In this document: piece by piece, positions 35,602 to 44,544 of the stretch
Numbering within the stretch: position 1 is the stretch's first letter
How the letters are laid out: each line of letters begins with the position of its first letter
DNA from: Chloroflexota bacterium
GTDB lineage: Bacteria; Chloroflexota; Anaerolineae; Anaerolineales; Anaerolineaceae
Direction of reading: 5' to 3'
NCBI GenBank assembly: GCA_012797815.1
Contig: JAAZOK010000163.1
Coordinates: 1 to 64,000 of the forward strand
DNA: 64,000 nt
The notes under the pieces: generated by a model
The model's database searches: none
Told to the model about the DNA's origin: nothing
Seen by the model: the letters and a program-made list of their open reading frames with translations, nothing else
Position numbers and translations under genes: made by a program

Positions 35602-35607
35602 TATGAT
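35602..35607 (+). promoter_or_regulatory. Candidate -10 box six bases before the yraN start codon
   Basis: TATGAT ends six bases upstream of ATG 35614, again without a ribosome-binding site between them. This would give a leaderless mRNA. Confidence 0.35.
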
Positions 35608-35613
35608 AGTACT

Positions 35614-35979
35614 ATGACTAGGCGTACCATGCAAATTGGAAAAACCGGTGAAAAACAGGCTGCCAGATATCTTGAGAGCAATGGAGTGGCTGTTCTCACC
35701 ATGAACTACTATACGCCGTATGGGGAGATCGATATTATAGGGAAAAGAGGAGATTTACTGATATTCTGTGAAGTGAAAACGCGTACCTCACAGAAATATG
35801 GATTCCCCGAAGAAAGCATCACCGTGAAGAAAAAGAACGCCCTGATCAATTCCAGCCTGTTTTATTTACAGGAGCGTGACCTGCTGGATTCCTCCTGGCG
35901 GATCGATGTGATCTCGATCTTTAAAAAGGGACATGCCGTGCAGTATGATTGGATCGAAAATGCCATTACCAGTGAGTAA
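35614..35979 (+). CDS. yraN: UPF0102 family endonuclease-like protein YraN
   Basis: A 121-residue protein of the YraN family, a restriction-endonuclease-like fold. IGKTGEKQAARYLESNG is the family start. GEIDIIGKRGDLLIFCEVKTR holds the D-x(n)-E-x-K catalytic pattern. RIDVISI closes the core. ATG 35629 is the alternative start nearer to the conserved region. Its 3' end overlaps miaA by about 20 bases. The physiological role of the family is uncertain. Confidence 0.92.
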   Translation: MTRRTMQIGKTGEKQAARYLESNGVAVLTMNYYTPYGEIDIIGKRGDLLIFCEVKTRTSQKYGFPEESITVKKKNALINSSLFYLQERDLLDSSWRIDVISIFKKGHAVQYDWIENAITSE

Positions 35980-36910
35980 CCCTGTCGTCGTCATTTTGGG
36001 TCCTACGGCGGTTGGCAAGACGGCCTTCTCCATTAAACTGGCTCAGCATTTTGACGGAGAGATCATCTCTGTTGATTCCCGGTATCTCTATCGGGGCATG
36101 GATGTTGGAACAGCCAAACCCACGCCGGCTGAGAGAAAAGGGATCCCCCATTTCATGATCGATGTGGTGGACCCCGACGAATCGATCAGCATGGCTGTGT
36201 TCCAATCAGATGTCTACCAATACATCGATGAAATTCATCAAAGAAAGAAAATTCCATTTTTAGTGGGTGGAACAGGTCAGTATTTATGGAGTGTGGTGGA
36301 AGGTTGGCACCCCCCACGAACGAAACCGAATACGCGCTTACGAGAGGTGTTGGAAAACTTATCCGCTGAGATTGGTGCGGTCGATCTATTTCATTATGTA
36401 GAGCTGATCGATCCCAAAGCAGCTGAAAAGATCGAGGCCAATAATGTCCGTCGATCCATCCGGGCGCTGGAGGTCATCTTTAGCAGTGGAGAATTATTCT
36501 CAAAACAAAAAGAAAAGAATCCTCCCCCGTATAATTTCAAGATCATCGGATTGAATCGTCCGCGCAGTGATCTATATCAGCGGGCAGATTTGCGCATAGA
36601 GAAGATGCTGGAACAAGGCTTCCTCGAAGAAGTGAAAAAACTAGCAGCCAAAGGATATGACCCCACATTACCCTCTATGTCTGCGATAGGATACAAGGAA
36701 ATCCGTGCCTATCTGAATCAGGAACTTTCGATGGAAGAGGCAGTAGTATTGATCAAACGCCGCACGCGTAACTTCATCCGGCATCAAGCGAACTGGTTCA
36801 AACTTACGGATAAAAGGATCCATTGGTTTGACGTTGCCGATACGGACATAGAGGATTTAATAGAGTTCATTTCATCAAATGACGGATGGGAAAGAGAAAC
36901 CGAGCAATGA
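35960..36910 (+). CDS. miaA: tRNA dimethylallyltransferase
   Basis: Adds an isopentenyl group to A37 of tRNAs that read UNN codons. Length is about 316 residues. The N-terminal P-loop is VILGPTAVGKTAFSIKLA, and the substrate-binding motif is ISVDSRYLYRGMDVGTAKPT. VGGTGQYL and the C-terminal SMSAIGYKEIRAYL and RRTRNFIRHQANWF complete the family pattern. I place the start at ATG 35960; the frame is open from 35933. It overlaps yraN upstream and the acyl-CoA ligase start (ATGA) downstream, so the three form one operon. Confidence 0.95.
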   Translation: MPLPVSNPVVVILGPTAVGKTAFSIKLAQHFDGEIISVDSRYLYRGMDVGTAKPTPAERKGIPHFMIDVVDPDESISMAVFQSDVYQYIDEIHQRKKIPFLVGGTGQYLWSVVEGWHPPRTKPNTRLREVLENLSAEIGAVDLFHYVELIDPKAAEKIEANNVRRSIRALEVIFSSGELFSKQKEKNPPPYNFKIIGLNRPRSDLYQRADLRIEKMLEQGFLEEVKKLAAKGYDPTLPSMSAIGYKEIRAYLNQELSMEEAVVLIKRRTRNFIRHQANWFKLTDKRIHWFDVADTDIEDLIEFISSNDGWERETEQ

Positions 36911-38589
36911 AGAATATATATAAACAAAAACCGTGGCTGGAATATTATGATCGTTTTGTACCTCCATCTTTACCCTATTCGACTTTAAACATCCCGCAAA
37001 TGCTTGAAAAAACTTCCCTGGAGTTTCCCGACAGCATCTGCCTGGACTACCTTGGAAGAGAGTACAGTTATCACCAGATCAATTGTGCTTCCGATTCGCT
37101 GGCAAAATGGTTGAGCTTTTATGGTGTAAAAAGGGGAGAGCGGGTGGGGGTGATCTTTCCCAACTCACCACAATTTGTGATCTCATTTTTTGCAGTGTTG
37201 AAAATTGGCGGGATCGTAGTAGCGATGAATCCACTTTACAAGGAACCAGAATTCAGGAGGATCATCCAAGATTGTGACGTCCGTTGTCTTATCTGTATGG
37301 AAGATCAGTATTGCTTGCTACAAGACCTTGTGGAACAAGAACAATTCCATTGTCTGGTTATCTCTAAAAAAGAGGATTTCATCAGGGATGATCCGTTGGA
37401 TGGTTCGTATGAAAAGATCGAGGACACCGAAATCCGTTCGATCCAGAATCCAACTGCCTTCACCGATTGCATCCGTAAAGAAATCCGGAACATCACCCTT
37501 GATTTCTCATTCAGTTCTGAAACTCCGGCGATCTTTCAATACACCGGTGGAACGACCGGAACCCCCAAAGCTGCCATCGGATTGCATAAGAACATTATTG
37601 CCAATACATTACAATTCCTAACCTGGTGTGATCTGCAGGTAGCAGCAGAAACTTTTGTAGCGATGATCCCTCTTTACCATGTTTACGGGATGGTTCTGGC
37701 GATGGTGTTAGGGATCAGAATAGCCGCTAAATTATTGCTATTCCCTGATCCACGGGATCAGGATTTCGTACTTCAAAGTATCACCGATAAAAAAGCGACA
37801 TTTTTCCCAGGCGTGCCGAATTTCTATGCCAGCATCCTCAGCAATAAGAAATTGCAGGCAGGTAAATATGATCTGCGTTCCATTAAAGCCTGCATCTCGG
37901 GTTCTGCCCCGCTCCCTGCGCGTGTCAAAGCTGAATTTGAACGCATCACGGGTGGAAAATTAGTAGAAGGATATGGGCTTTCCGAAGCTCCTACGGCAGC
38001 CCATTGCAATCCGCTGATGGGACAAAATAAGAGTGGGTCGTTTGGTCTGCCCCTCCCGGATGTGGAATGTATGGTGGTGGATGTAGAAAACGATCAAAAA
38101 ATTGTGGACTGTGGTGAACAGGGCGAACTGCTCATCCGTGGTCCGCAGGTCATGGCTGGTTATTTTCAAAATCGCAGTGAGTCAAAATTAGCTTTAAGGA
38201 ATGGGTGGCTGCACACCGGAGATATCGTGCATATGGATGAACAGGGCTATTTCTATTTCGTCGACCGGAAAAAGGACTTGATCAAGGTAGGTGGGTTTCA
38301 GGTGTGGCCTAATGAAATCGAAGAAGTGTTATTTCAAATTAGGGGGGTTAAAAACGCGGTCGTGGCAGGCATCCAGGAAGAAACAGGGGATGAGAAAGTG
38401 ATCGCATGGCTTATGTTGGATGAAGGCACGACATTGGAAAGCGAGACCGTGCGGGACCATTGCCGAGAATTTCTGGCTGCTTATAAAATCCCCAAAGAAG
38501 TGATCTTTGTCGACGAAATACCTCGTACCAGTGTGGGGAAAATTCTGCGCAGAGAACTGGTCAAAAGATATGATGAAAAAAGGTCTTGA
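36907..38589 (+). CDS. Long-chain acyl-CoA synthetase (AMP-binding family)
   Basis: A 560-residue adenylate-forming enzyme that activates fatty acids to acyl-CoA. Core motifs are FQYTGGTTGTPKAAIG (P-loop), YGLSEAP, GWLHTGDIVHMDEQGYFYFVDRKKDLIKVGGFQVWPNEIE, and PRTSVGKILRREL with the catalytic lysine. Overall layout matches FadD-type ligases. I place the start at ATG 36907, overlapping the miaA stop as ATGA; ATG 36886 in frame is less likely. A strong terminator covers the stop codon. No beta-oxidation genes are nearby, so use in lipid synthesis or fatty-acid recycling is open. Confidence 0.9.
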   Translation: MKNIYKQKPWLEYYDRFVPPSLPYSTLNIPQMLEKTSLEFPDSICLDYLGREYSYHQINCASDSLAKWLSFYGVKRGERVGVIFPNSPQFVISFFAVLKIGGIVVAMNPLYKEPEFRRIIQDCDVRCLICMEDQYCLLQDLVEQEQFHCLVISKKEDFIRDDPLDGSYEKIEDTEIRSIQNPTAFTDCIRKEIRNITLDFSFSSETPAIFQYTGGTTGTPKAAIGLHKNIIANTLQFLTWCDLQVAAETFVAMIPLYHVYGMVLAMVLGIRIAAKLLLFPDPRDQDFVLQSITDKKATFFPGVPNFYASILSNKKLQAGKYDLRSIKACISGSAPLPARVKAEFERITGGKLVEGYGLSEAPTAAHCNPLMGQNKSGSFGLPLPDVECMVVDVENDQKIVDCGEQGELLIRGPQVMAGYFQNRSESKLALRNGWLHTGDIVHMDEQGYFYFVDRKKDLIKVGGFQVWPNEIEEVLFQIRGVKNAVVAGIQEETGDEKVIAWLMLDEGTTLESETVRDHCREFLAAYKIPKEVIFVDEIPRTSVGKILRRELVKRYDEKRS

Positions 38590-38615
38590 TTGAATCAAGA
38601 CCTTTTCCTTTTTTA
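38578..38615. terminator. Bidirectional rho-independent terminator
   Basis: AAAAGGTCTTGA (38578-38589) pairs with TCAAGACCTTTT (38595-38606), followed by CCTTTTTT. It overlaps the stop of the acyl-CoA ligase and lies just before the convergent ftsH stop. Confidence 0.9.
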
Positions 38616-40472
38616 TGCATTGGCTAATTGCGGAATGCCACCATTATTTTTGTCAACGGGCGGAGGGAAGATAGCCTCAAATTCAGCTTTGCTGAGAGTC
38701 TCTACTTCAAGCAATTTGGTAGCAACCGCTTCCAGTTGTTTGCGGTATTTCTTTAAAATATTCTTTGCGTTGACATAAGCCTGTTCAACCAGCTTCTGTA
38801 CTTCCACATCGATCTTTTCGGCAACCGCTTCCGAATAATCACGCTGCTCGCCAATTTCACGCCCTAAGAAGACAAGTTCGTCTTTCTGCCCGTACACCAT
38901 CGGTCCGAGATCAGCACTCATGCCCAGACGGGTCACCATCTTGCGAGCTAATTTGGTGACATTTTCAATGTCATTGGAAGCACCGGAGGTGATGTCGTTA
39001 AAGATTAATTCCTCCGCAGCGCGACCACCCAACAGCCCGGTCATTTCTGCCATGATCTTTTTCCGAGAAGTAAGTGAGTGATCGTCATCCGGGAGTGCAA
39101 TGGTATAACCCGCAGCCATACCACGGGAAATGATTGAGATTTTATGCACCAGGTCAGCTTCAGGCAGAGAGGCAATCACGATGGCATGTCCGGCTTCATG
39201 GTAAGCAATGATGCGTTTTTCGTCTTCGTGGATCAAACGACTCTTCCGTTGTGGTCCTGCAATGACGCGTTCGATCGCTTCTTCAAAATCGGTCTGGTCA
39301 ATGATTTTCTTATTATGGCGGGCTGCCAAGATAGCGGCTTCATTAACAAGGTTTTCGATATCCGCACCCACAAAACCGGGTGTCCCTTTCGCCAACACCG
39401 ACAGATCAACATCCTTGGCGATCGGTTTTCCACGGACGTGCACTTTTAGGATCGCTTCTCTTCCGCGGACATCCGGTCGGTCAAGTACCACACGGCGGTC
39501 AAAACGACCGGGGCGCATCAGTGCCGGATCGAGGATATCAGGGCGGTTTGTGGCAGCCATAATGATCACGTTCGTATCGGTGTCAAAACCATCCATTTCA
39601 ACCAGCATCTGGTTTAGGGTCTGCTCTCGTTCATCATGGCTTCCACCCAGTCCCGCGCCACGATGACGACCCACTGCATCGATTTCATCAATGAACACGA
39701 TACAGGGGGAGTGTTTCTTGGCCTGGTCAAATAGGTCACGTACACGGCTGGCACCCACACCCACGAACATTTCCACAAATTCTGAGCCGGAAATCGAGAA
39801 AAATGGTACGCCGGCTTCTCCGGAAACGGCTTTTGCCAGAAGAGTCTTTCCTCCTCCGGGAGGTCCGACCAGCAAAACACCTTTGGGGATCCGTGCTCCC
39901 AGGGAAATAAATTTCTGCGGTTCCCGTAGAAATTCAACGACTTCCTGTAATTCTTCTTTCGCTTCGTCTACACCTGCCACATCCGCAAAAGTGACCTTCG
40001 GTTTATCACCGCTGAACATTCTTGCTCTTGACTTTCCAAATGCCATGGCTGAATTGTTACTGCCCTGCGCCTGTCTAAAGATGAAAAAGAAAGCGATAGC
40101 AATGAATATGAAGGGTAATAAGTAACTCAAGAGAGATAACAGACTGGTCCACAAACCAGGTTGTTTAATCTGAATAGATAGAGTTGATGATTGTAGATCT
40201 TCAGCAGTTACACCATATTGAATCAACTGTTCGACCAAAGTGGAATTGCTTTCTTTGGTAGATGTGAATTCCTGCTGGTCAATCGTAACAATGGTTAGCG
40301 CATTGTCATCCTCGACAATCTTTGAAACTTGCCCCGCTTGAATTCGTGAGGCCAATTCATTGATCGATATCTCACTGATAGCGTTGGCATTGTTAAAATT
40401 CAAGAAAACCATTGCAAGGATCGCAACGAGAATTAGCAGGTATACAAAATTTGTTTGAAAACTCGGTTTCAC
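38613..40472 (-). CDS. ftsH: ATP-dependent zinc metalloprotease FtsH
   Basis: A 619-residue membrane AAA protease for quality control of membrane and regulatory proteins. Two membrane spans (about 6-27 and 109-131) flank an extracytoplasmic region. The AAA domain has Walker A GPPGGGKT, which has Gly in place of the usual Thr, Walker [11 protein letters not shown] and the second region of homology [22 protein letters not shown]. The protease motif is YHEAGHA, with a third ligand in the [11 protein letters not shown] region. The start codon is GTG 40472 with GGAGG nearby. A -10 box (TATAAT) lies at 40505-40510 on this strand. Confidence 0.96.
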   Translation of the reverse strand: MKPSFQTNFVYLLILVAILAMVFLNFNNANAISEISINELASRIQAGQVSKIVEDDNALTIVTIDQQEFTSTKESNSTLVEQLIQYGVTAEDLQSSTLSIQIKQPGLWTSLLSLLSYLLPFIFIAIAFFFIFRQAQGSNNSAMAFGKSRARMFSGDKPKVTFADVAGVDEAKEELQEVVEFLREPQKFISLGARIPKGVLLVGPPGGGKTLLAKAVSGEAGVPFFSISGSEFVEMFVGVGASRVRDLFDQAKKHSPCIVFIDEIDAVGRHRGAGLGGSHDEREQTLNQMLVEMDGFDTDTNVIIMAATNRPDILDPALMRPGRFDRRVVLDRPDVRGREAILKVHVRGKPIAKDVDLSVLAKGTPGFVGADIENLVNEAAILAARHNKKIIDQTDFEEAIERVIAGPQRKSRLIHEDEKRIIAYHEAGHAIVIASLPEADLVHKISIISRGMAAGYTIALPDDDHSLTSRKKIMAEMTGLLGGRAAEELIFNDITSGASNDIENVTKLARKMVTRLGMSADLGPMVYGQKDELVFLGREIGEQRDYSEAVAEKIDVEVQKLVEQAYVNAKNILKKYRKQLEAVATKLLEVETLSKAEFEAIFPPPVDKNNGGIPQLANA

Positions 40473-40504
40473 CTAAACCTCCATAGTACGTAAATTCATG
40501 TGAG

Positions 40505-40510
40505 ATTATA
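40505..40510 (-). promoter_or_regulatory. Candidate extended -10 element of ftsH
   Basis: Minus strand reads TTGGTATAATCTCAC, with TG one base before TATAAT. The same TATAATCTCAC string precedes efp at 41219-41229. No -35 box is convincing at either. Confidence 0.5.
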
Positions 40511-40575
40511 CCAATCATTCATTAACATAATCTATAAAGCATTTGTTTACCGGATTATTAAGAGATTTCATATAT

Positions 40576-40611
40576 AAATATAGATCCCACATTTCTGTGG
40601 GATCTATATTT
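40576..40611 (-). terminator. Perfect hairpin terminator after efp
   Basis: A perfect 16-bp stem (5' arm 40576-40591, 3' arm 40596-40611) with a 4-base loop lies between the efp stop and the ftsH promoter. The arms end in AT-rich runs on both sides. Confidence 0.85.
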
Positions 40612-40624
40612 GGGTTGTTCAATG

Positions 40625-41188
40625 TTAATTCTGAACACGTGTTACGTATTCGCCGGTTCTTGTATCAATTCTGATGATGTCGCCATTATTGATGAAGGCT
40701 GGCACACTGAATTCAAAACCCGTATCAACTTTAACCTTTTTATTGACCCCAGTAGCAGTATCGCCTCTAACGGCTGCCTCGGACTCGACGACTTCGAAAT
40801 CCACTGTGGTGGGCATCTCAACATCGAGCGGTTCGGTCCCGAAATACGTCAGTTTAACTTCTGTGCCTTCTTTGAGGTAGGCTATGTTGTCGCCCAATAG
40901 TTCCTTGCTGATGCCTGGTTGTTCAAAGGTTTCGGTGTCCATGAAATAGTAGAGGTCGCCATCAGAGTAAAGAAATTGTACTGTGTGATATTCCAAACGA
41001 ATATCCTGTACTCTTTCTCCGGAGCCGAATGTCTTATCGATGGTCGCTCCGGTTCGCAAATTACGAGCTTTGATGCGAATGGTAGCTGCACCTCTACCTG
41101 GTTTATTGTGGTGGTAATCCAAGACCTTGTAAAGGTCGTTATCGATCTGAAATGTCACACCTTTTCTTAGTTCGTTTACATCAATCAT
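40625..41188 (-). CDS. efp: Elongation factor P
   Basis: A 187-residue translation factor that relieves ribosome stalling at polyproline stretches. The three beta-barrel domains are complete. The loop that reaches the peptidyl-transferase centre reads NKPGRGAA, so the modified residue position is Arg32 rather than Lys. Elsewhere such arginines may be rhamnosylated by EarP or left unmodified. No EarP or EpmA gene is in the window. Demand is plausible here because the lipoproteins and the LysM protein carry long Pro/Thr-rich stretches. AAGGTG lies before the ATG. Confidence 0.95.
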   Translation of the reverse strand: MIDVNELRKGVTFQIDNDLYKVLDYHHNKPGRGAATIRIKARNLRTGATIDKTFGSGERVQDIRLEYHTVQFLYSDGDLYYFMDTETFEQPGISKELLGDNIAYLKEGTEVKLTYFGTEPLDVEMPTTVDFEVVESEAAVRGDTATGVNKKVKVDTGFEFSVPAFINNGDIIRIDTRTGEYVTRVQN

Positions 41189-41223
41189 ACCTGCACCTTA
41201 TTGTGAATTAAATACTCGGTGAG

Positions 41224-41229
41224 ATTATA
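41224..41229 (-). promoter_or_regulatory. Candidate extended -10 element of efp
   Basis: The minus strand reads TGCTATAATCTCAC (TGn-TATAAT), about 35 bases before the efp ATG. Confidence 0.5.
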
Positions 41230-41255
41230 GCATGCAAACGACAATCCGATGAAGG

Positions 41256-41813
41256 TCAGCCTATTTCAGGTACGATCAATCCATAGCTCCCATCACGGCG
41301 TTTATACAAGACATTGATCTTGTTGGTATTGGCATTGTAAAAAATAAAGAAATCCTCGTGTCCGAGCAATGTAATTTGTTCGATCGCCTCGCATTCGTCC
41401 ATTGGAATCAATGTGAAAGTTTTTCTGCGGGCGATGAGATCGCTACCGGATTCCTCATTCTCCGTTTCAGGTGTCATTTCAGCAGTGCCGCTGGGTTCTG
41501 TCCGTTTCAGATACTTTTTCCCCTTATAACGCTCAATCTGGCGCTGGATCTTATCGATCACTAGATCGATGGCTGCATTAATATCTTTTGCTCTTTCTTC
41601 AGCACGCAAGATGAACCCTTTTCCCCGTAATGTGATCTGAGCAATGAAGCGATTGTTGGATTCCCGGGCGGTTTTTGCGTAAGATAGATCAACACGAATT
41701 TCTTCAACCGTTTTGAGGTATCGATTCAATTTTTTCGTTTTCTTGGTCACATAGTTTTGCAGATCATCAGTTAATGTCAGGTTCTTTACGAAGATCTCGG
41801 GTTTTTCAGACAT
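41256..41813 (-). CDS. hpf: Ribosome hibernation promoting factor, long form
   Basis: A 185-residue protein that dimerises and silences 70S ribosomes in resting cells. The N-terminal RaiA/HPF domain has IFVKNLTLTDDLQNYVTKKTKKLNRYL and the basic helices of the family. After a linker of about 45 residues, the C-terminal dimerisation domain (RRKTFTLIPMDECEAIEQITLLGHEDFFIFYNA) identifies the long form. The start is ATG 41813 with AAGGAGG seven bases upstream, and it overlaps the end of comF by 8 bases. Confidence 0.95.
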   Translation of the reverse strand: MSEKPEIFVKNLTLTDDLQNYVTKKTKKLNRYLKTVEEIRVDLSYAKTARESNNRFIAQITLRGKGFILRAEERAKDINAAIDLVIDKIQRQIERYKGKKYLKRTEPSGTAEMTPETENEESGSDLIARRKTFTLIPMDECEAIEQITLLGHEDFFIFYNANTNKINVLYKRRDGSYGLIVPEIG

Positions 41814-42570
41814 ACGTACCTCCTTCTTGATGGTGATGATTTTTGATGGTTGATCGAGCAATGGTTAAAGCCAATATTTTCCTTGCACCTGCCTTTCTTA
41901 ACACGCGGGCACACTCATTCAATGTTGCCCCGGTGGTGATCACATCGTCCAAAATTACAATATTCTTTCCCCTTATTTGGTCAGTATTTACAGAAAAGGC
42001 GCCGTGAATGTTCTTCCAACGCTCGTCTGCGGAAAGGGAAACCTGAGATGTTGTCTCTTTATTCTGGGTAAGGATGGTTGTATTGAGAGGACTCCCGATC
42101 ATTTTCCCTAATGGGACTCCCCACACCGCAACTTGATTATAACCACGCTGTTTTAGCCTCTTTTTACTCAAAGGAACTGGAATAAGGTAGTCGAAAGAAA
42201 AATTTGATCTTTCCATGAGGGCAACCAGGTCTGGCAGGATCAACTCGGGTAAGCCGAGGTCACGCTTGAATTTCATGGCGAGAATGTAGTTTCGTAAGAT
42301 CCCCTGATATGGACCTAATGACCGGATCTTATCAGGGCTCTGAGATGTGGTCGCACATTTCTCGCATCTCGAGTTTTTTCGTAGTGGAGAGCCACAGATA
42401 TCGCAGATCTCTTCCGAGAAATAGATACGCTGCTGCCAGCAGGTCGGGCAGATCCTGTAACCAATCTTTCTGCATTGAATACATTGGGGAGGATAAATAA
42501 AATCGACAAACTTCCAGGCAAGAGAATATGCTTTTAGCCATTTTGTATTTTTATATAGGGCTATCTGCAT
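41806..42570 (-). CDS. comF: ComF-family phosphoribosyltransferase
   Basis: A 254-residue protein. An N-terminal double zinc-binding region (CIQCRKIGYRICPTC, then CDICGSP and CEKC) is followed by a phosphoribosyltransferase fold with the PRPP loop VILDDVITTGAT. KRLKQRGYNQ is also typical. ComF supports DNA uptake in naturally competent bacteria, but comF genes are common in species without proven competence. The start chosen is ATG 42570 with GAAAGTGAG upstream; ATG 42618 is in frame. It overlaps hpf by 8 bases. Confidence 0.9.
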   Translation of the reverse strand: MQIALYKNTKWLKAYSLAWKFVDFIYPPQCIQCRKIGYRICPTCWQQRIYFSEEICDICGSPLRKNSRCEKCATTSQSPDKIRSLGPYQGILRNYILAMKFKRDLGLPELILPDLVALMERSNFSFDYLIPVPLSKKRLKQRGYNQVAVWGVPLGKMIGSPLNTTILTQNKETTSQVSLSADERWKNIHGAFSVNTDQIRGKNIVILDDVITTGATLNECARVLRKAGARKILALTIARSTIKNHHHQEGGTYV

Positions 42571-42629
42571 CTCACTTTCTTTCGTTGATTCAGATTCTTG
42601 GTTAATATCATACAACAATATCGCGGAAG

Positions 42630-42785
42630 TTAAGATGTTGACACGGATTCTAATAAATTTTCGATAAAGGCTTTTACTGCGGGACCCAACAGATTATATA
42701 GAACACGGACAACTAAAATGATCAAGATGGCAATGAGAATATATTCAATAATGCCCTTTGCTTCGAAATCAGATGAACTTTTCAT
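42630..42785 (-). CDS. Flp-type small pilin-like protein
   Basis: A 51-residue protein, too short for usual gene-length cut-offs. The sequence has a short polar N-terminus, then GIIEYILIAILIILVV, one long hydrophobic helix with an acidic residue before it, then LLGPAVKAF and a polar tail. This is the pattern of Flp/TadE-like pilins of Chloroflexota (GQGLVEYALIL-type helix followed by LLGP). A ribosome-binding-like AAGAAGAGA precedes the ATG. It lies 60 bases upstream of comF on the same strand. No tad assembly genes are in the window. Confidence 0.7.
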   Translation of the reverse strand: MKSSSDFEAKGIIEYILIAILIILVVRVLYNLLGPAVKAFIENLLESVSTS

Positions 42786-42912
42786 GGTGTAAGTCTCTTC
42801 TTTTCAGTATAACGTAAAAACAATATTACGCAACTTATCTAGATGGATTACGTATTATAAAAAGAAATATATAATATTTAAATACAAGGTAAATGAATCT
42901 GCGGAGGATAAA

Positions 42913-43446
42913 ATGACGGATTATTATCAGCGTGTTACTGATGAACAAGATTTCTTCAAGAAAATTCTTGGAAAGATACCTGGCTTCAGCGGCTATGCAG
43001 AACGCAGTAATCGGCGATCCGCCGATAAGCTGCTGAGAGAAACCATCGCGACACAGTTTGAGAGTTTATGGCAGCGGACATCTGAACTACAACGATCTTT
43101 TATTTCTGAAGGTGAAATCGAAGTGGTGGACGATATTGAAGCTGCTGCGATCAAATTACGCCAGTTCATCGACCGGATTAAAAATGCCGCCTATGGTTAT
43201 GCCGGTTTCTTTGACGCAATTAAAGTGAAACAAGAAGAATTGGCTGCTATCTATGAATATGATCTGCATTTCCTTGATCTGGGAGATGAAGTTGCCAGTG
43301 CCATCGACAATATTCAAAGTTCAGTTGGTACGGATGGGCTACCGGCATCGATCCGAAATCTGGTAAGTCTTGCTCAAAGTTGCATCGACACCTTTGAAAA
43401 ACGCAAAGAGGTTATCCTTTCACTCAGTGGTGAAAGCGAAAGCTAG
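42913..43446 (+). CDS. Helical protein of unknown function upstream of the SPFH gene
   Basis: A 177-residue cytosolic protein that I do not recognise. It is almost wholly alpha-helical with charged coiled-coil character: FESLWQRTSELQRSF, IEAAAIKLRQFIDRIKNAAYGYAGFFDAIKV and LVSLAQSCIDTFEKRKEVIL. No membrane span or catalytic motif is seen. A GGAGG ribosome-binding site precedes the ATG. The SPFH gene follows after 40 bases on the same strand, and the pairing suggests a partner role such as an adaptor of a membrane-associated SPFH assembly. That is inference. Confidence 0.75.
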   Translation: MTDYYQRVTDEQDFFKKILGKIPGFSGYAERSNRRSADKLLRETIATQFESLWQRTSELQRSFISEGEIEVVDDIEAAAIKLRQFIDRIKNAAYGYAGFFDAIKVKQEELAAIYEYDLHFLDLGDEVASAIDNIQSSVGTDGLPASIRNLVSLAQSCIDTFEKRKEVILSLSGESES

Positions 43447-43486
43447 TAAATCTGTAAAATAACTGAACCATGAATGGAGAAATATA

Positions 43487-44524
43487 ATGGCTAGAATTTT
43501 TGATGTAGTCGAATATCCAAGTGAGATGAAGGATGAAATCGTCCATCGTTTTCCAGAGCAGGGGGTGGCTGACCTCCGTATCGGATCACAGGTAATTGTC
43601 CGTGAATCACAGGAAGTTGTCTTCTTTCGAGATGGGAAAGCGCTGGATGTTTTAGGACCGGGAAGGCATACTATTTCAACTGCCAATATTCCCCTCTTGA
43701 TCGATCTGATAGGAAAGGCTTTCAACAACCGCACTCCTTTCACTGCTGAAGTGTATTACGTTTCTAAGAAGGAATTTGCCGACCAGAAATGGGGGACGCC
43801 CCAACCGATCATTGTGCGCAATGCCGGCGTTGGGCTCGGGATCGCCTTGATTCAAGGTTTCGGCACCTACAGTTTCCAGGTGAAGGATTCTCAACAGGTC
43901 GTGACCCAACTGGTCGGAGCGCAGGGGATGTATCGCATGGAGGATATCGAATCCCGTTTGAAAGCCATGCTACTTTCAAAATTGCAGGACCTGTTAGGCG
44001 AAACAACCGGTAAGAAATCAGTGTTAGATCTGATTGGGTTGACAGAGGAAGTCGGAGCCGGAGTACGTGCAAAGGCACAAGATGACTTTGCAGCTATTGG
44101 TCTGACACTCAAGTCATTCTATATTGCTAATCTAAAACCCTCCGACAAGTCAGCGGAAGAACTACGCGCGATGGGTATGCTCGATATGAATACTTATACC
44201 CAATTGCAAGCGGCCGACGCGTTACGCGATGCTGCTAAGAATCCAAGTGGTGGTGCAGGCTTGACGGCTGGCATTGGCGCCGGTATGGGATTGGGAAATG
44301 TGATCTCCGAGTCACTAAAAAATACCGGGAAGAGTTCTGCAACTCCGGAAAATATACCTGCTGGCATTCCTTCTGTGATGACGCCGGCAGAGGCGGCAAA
44401 TATTTTACGGGTCTCCGAAGAAGATGTGTTGGCTGCTATTGCGGATAGTTCATTGAAAGCCAGAAAGATAGGGAATGCCTATCGTATCAGCAAAGAAGCT
44501 TTGGAAGACTTCCTCAAAGGATAG
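43487..44524 (+). CDS. SPFH-domain protein with C-terminal excisionase-type HTH
   Basis: A 345-residue protein. Residues about 20-230 look like the SPFH (band 7) domain of the YdjI/virion-core-like group: VREGSQEVVFF-like strands (here SQEVVFFRDGKALDVLGPGRH), FGTYSFQVKD and a long helical tail SRLKAMLLSKLQDLLGE. Residues about 240-290 are Gly/Ala-rich (GGAGLTAGIGAGMGLGN). The last 48 residues (298-345) form a MerR/excisionase-like helix-turn-helix: MTPAEAANILRVSEEDVLAAIADSSLKARKIG, then YRISKEALEDFL. YdjI-like proteins more often end in a zinc ribbon. The HTH may bind DNA or act as a protein-interaction module. No hydrophobic N-terminal anchor is present. Confidence 0.83.
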   Translation: MARIFDVVEYPSEMKDEIVHRFPEQGVADLRIGSQVIVRESQEVVFFRDGKALDVLGPGRHTISTANIPLLIDLIGKAFNNRTPFTAEVYYVSKKEFADQKWGTPQPIIVRNAGVGLGIALIQGFGTYSFQVKDSQQVVTQLVGAQGMYRMEDIESRLKAMLLSKLQDLLGETTGKKSVLDLIGLTEEVGAGVRAKAQDDFAAIGLTLKSFYIANLKPSDKSAEELRAMGMLDMNTYTQLQAADALRDAAKNPSGGAGLTAGIGAGMGLGNVISESLKNTGKSSATPENIPAGIPSVMTPAEAANILRVSEEDVLAAIADSSLKARKIGNAYRISKEALEDFLKG

Positions 44525-44544
44525 GGAAGTACCAAGTGACCTTG

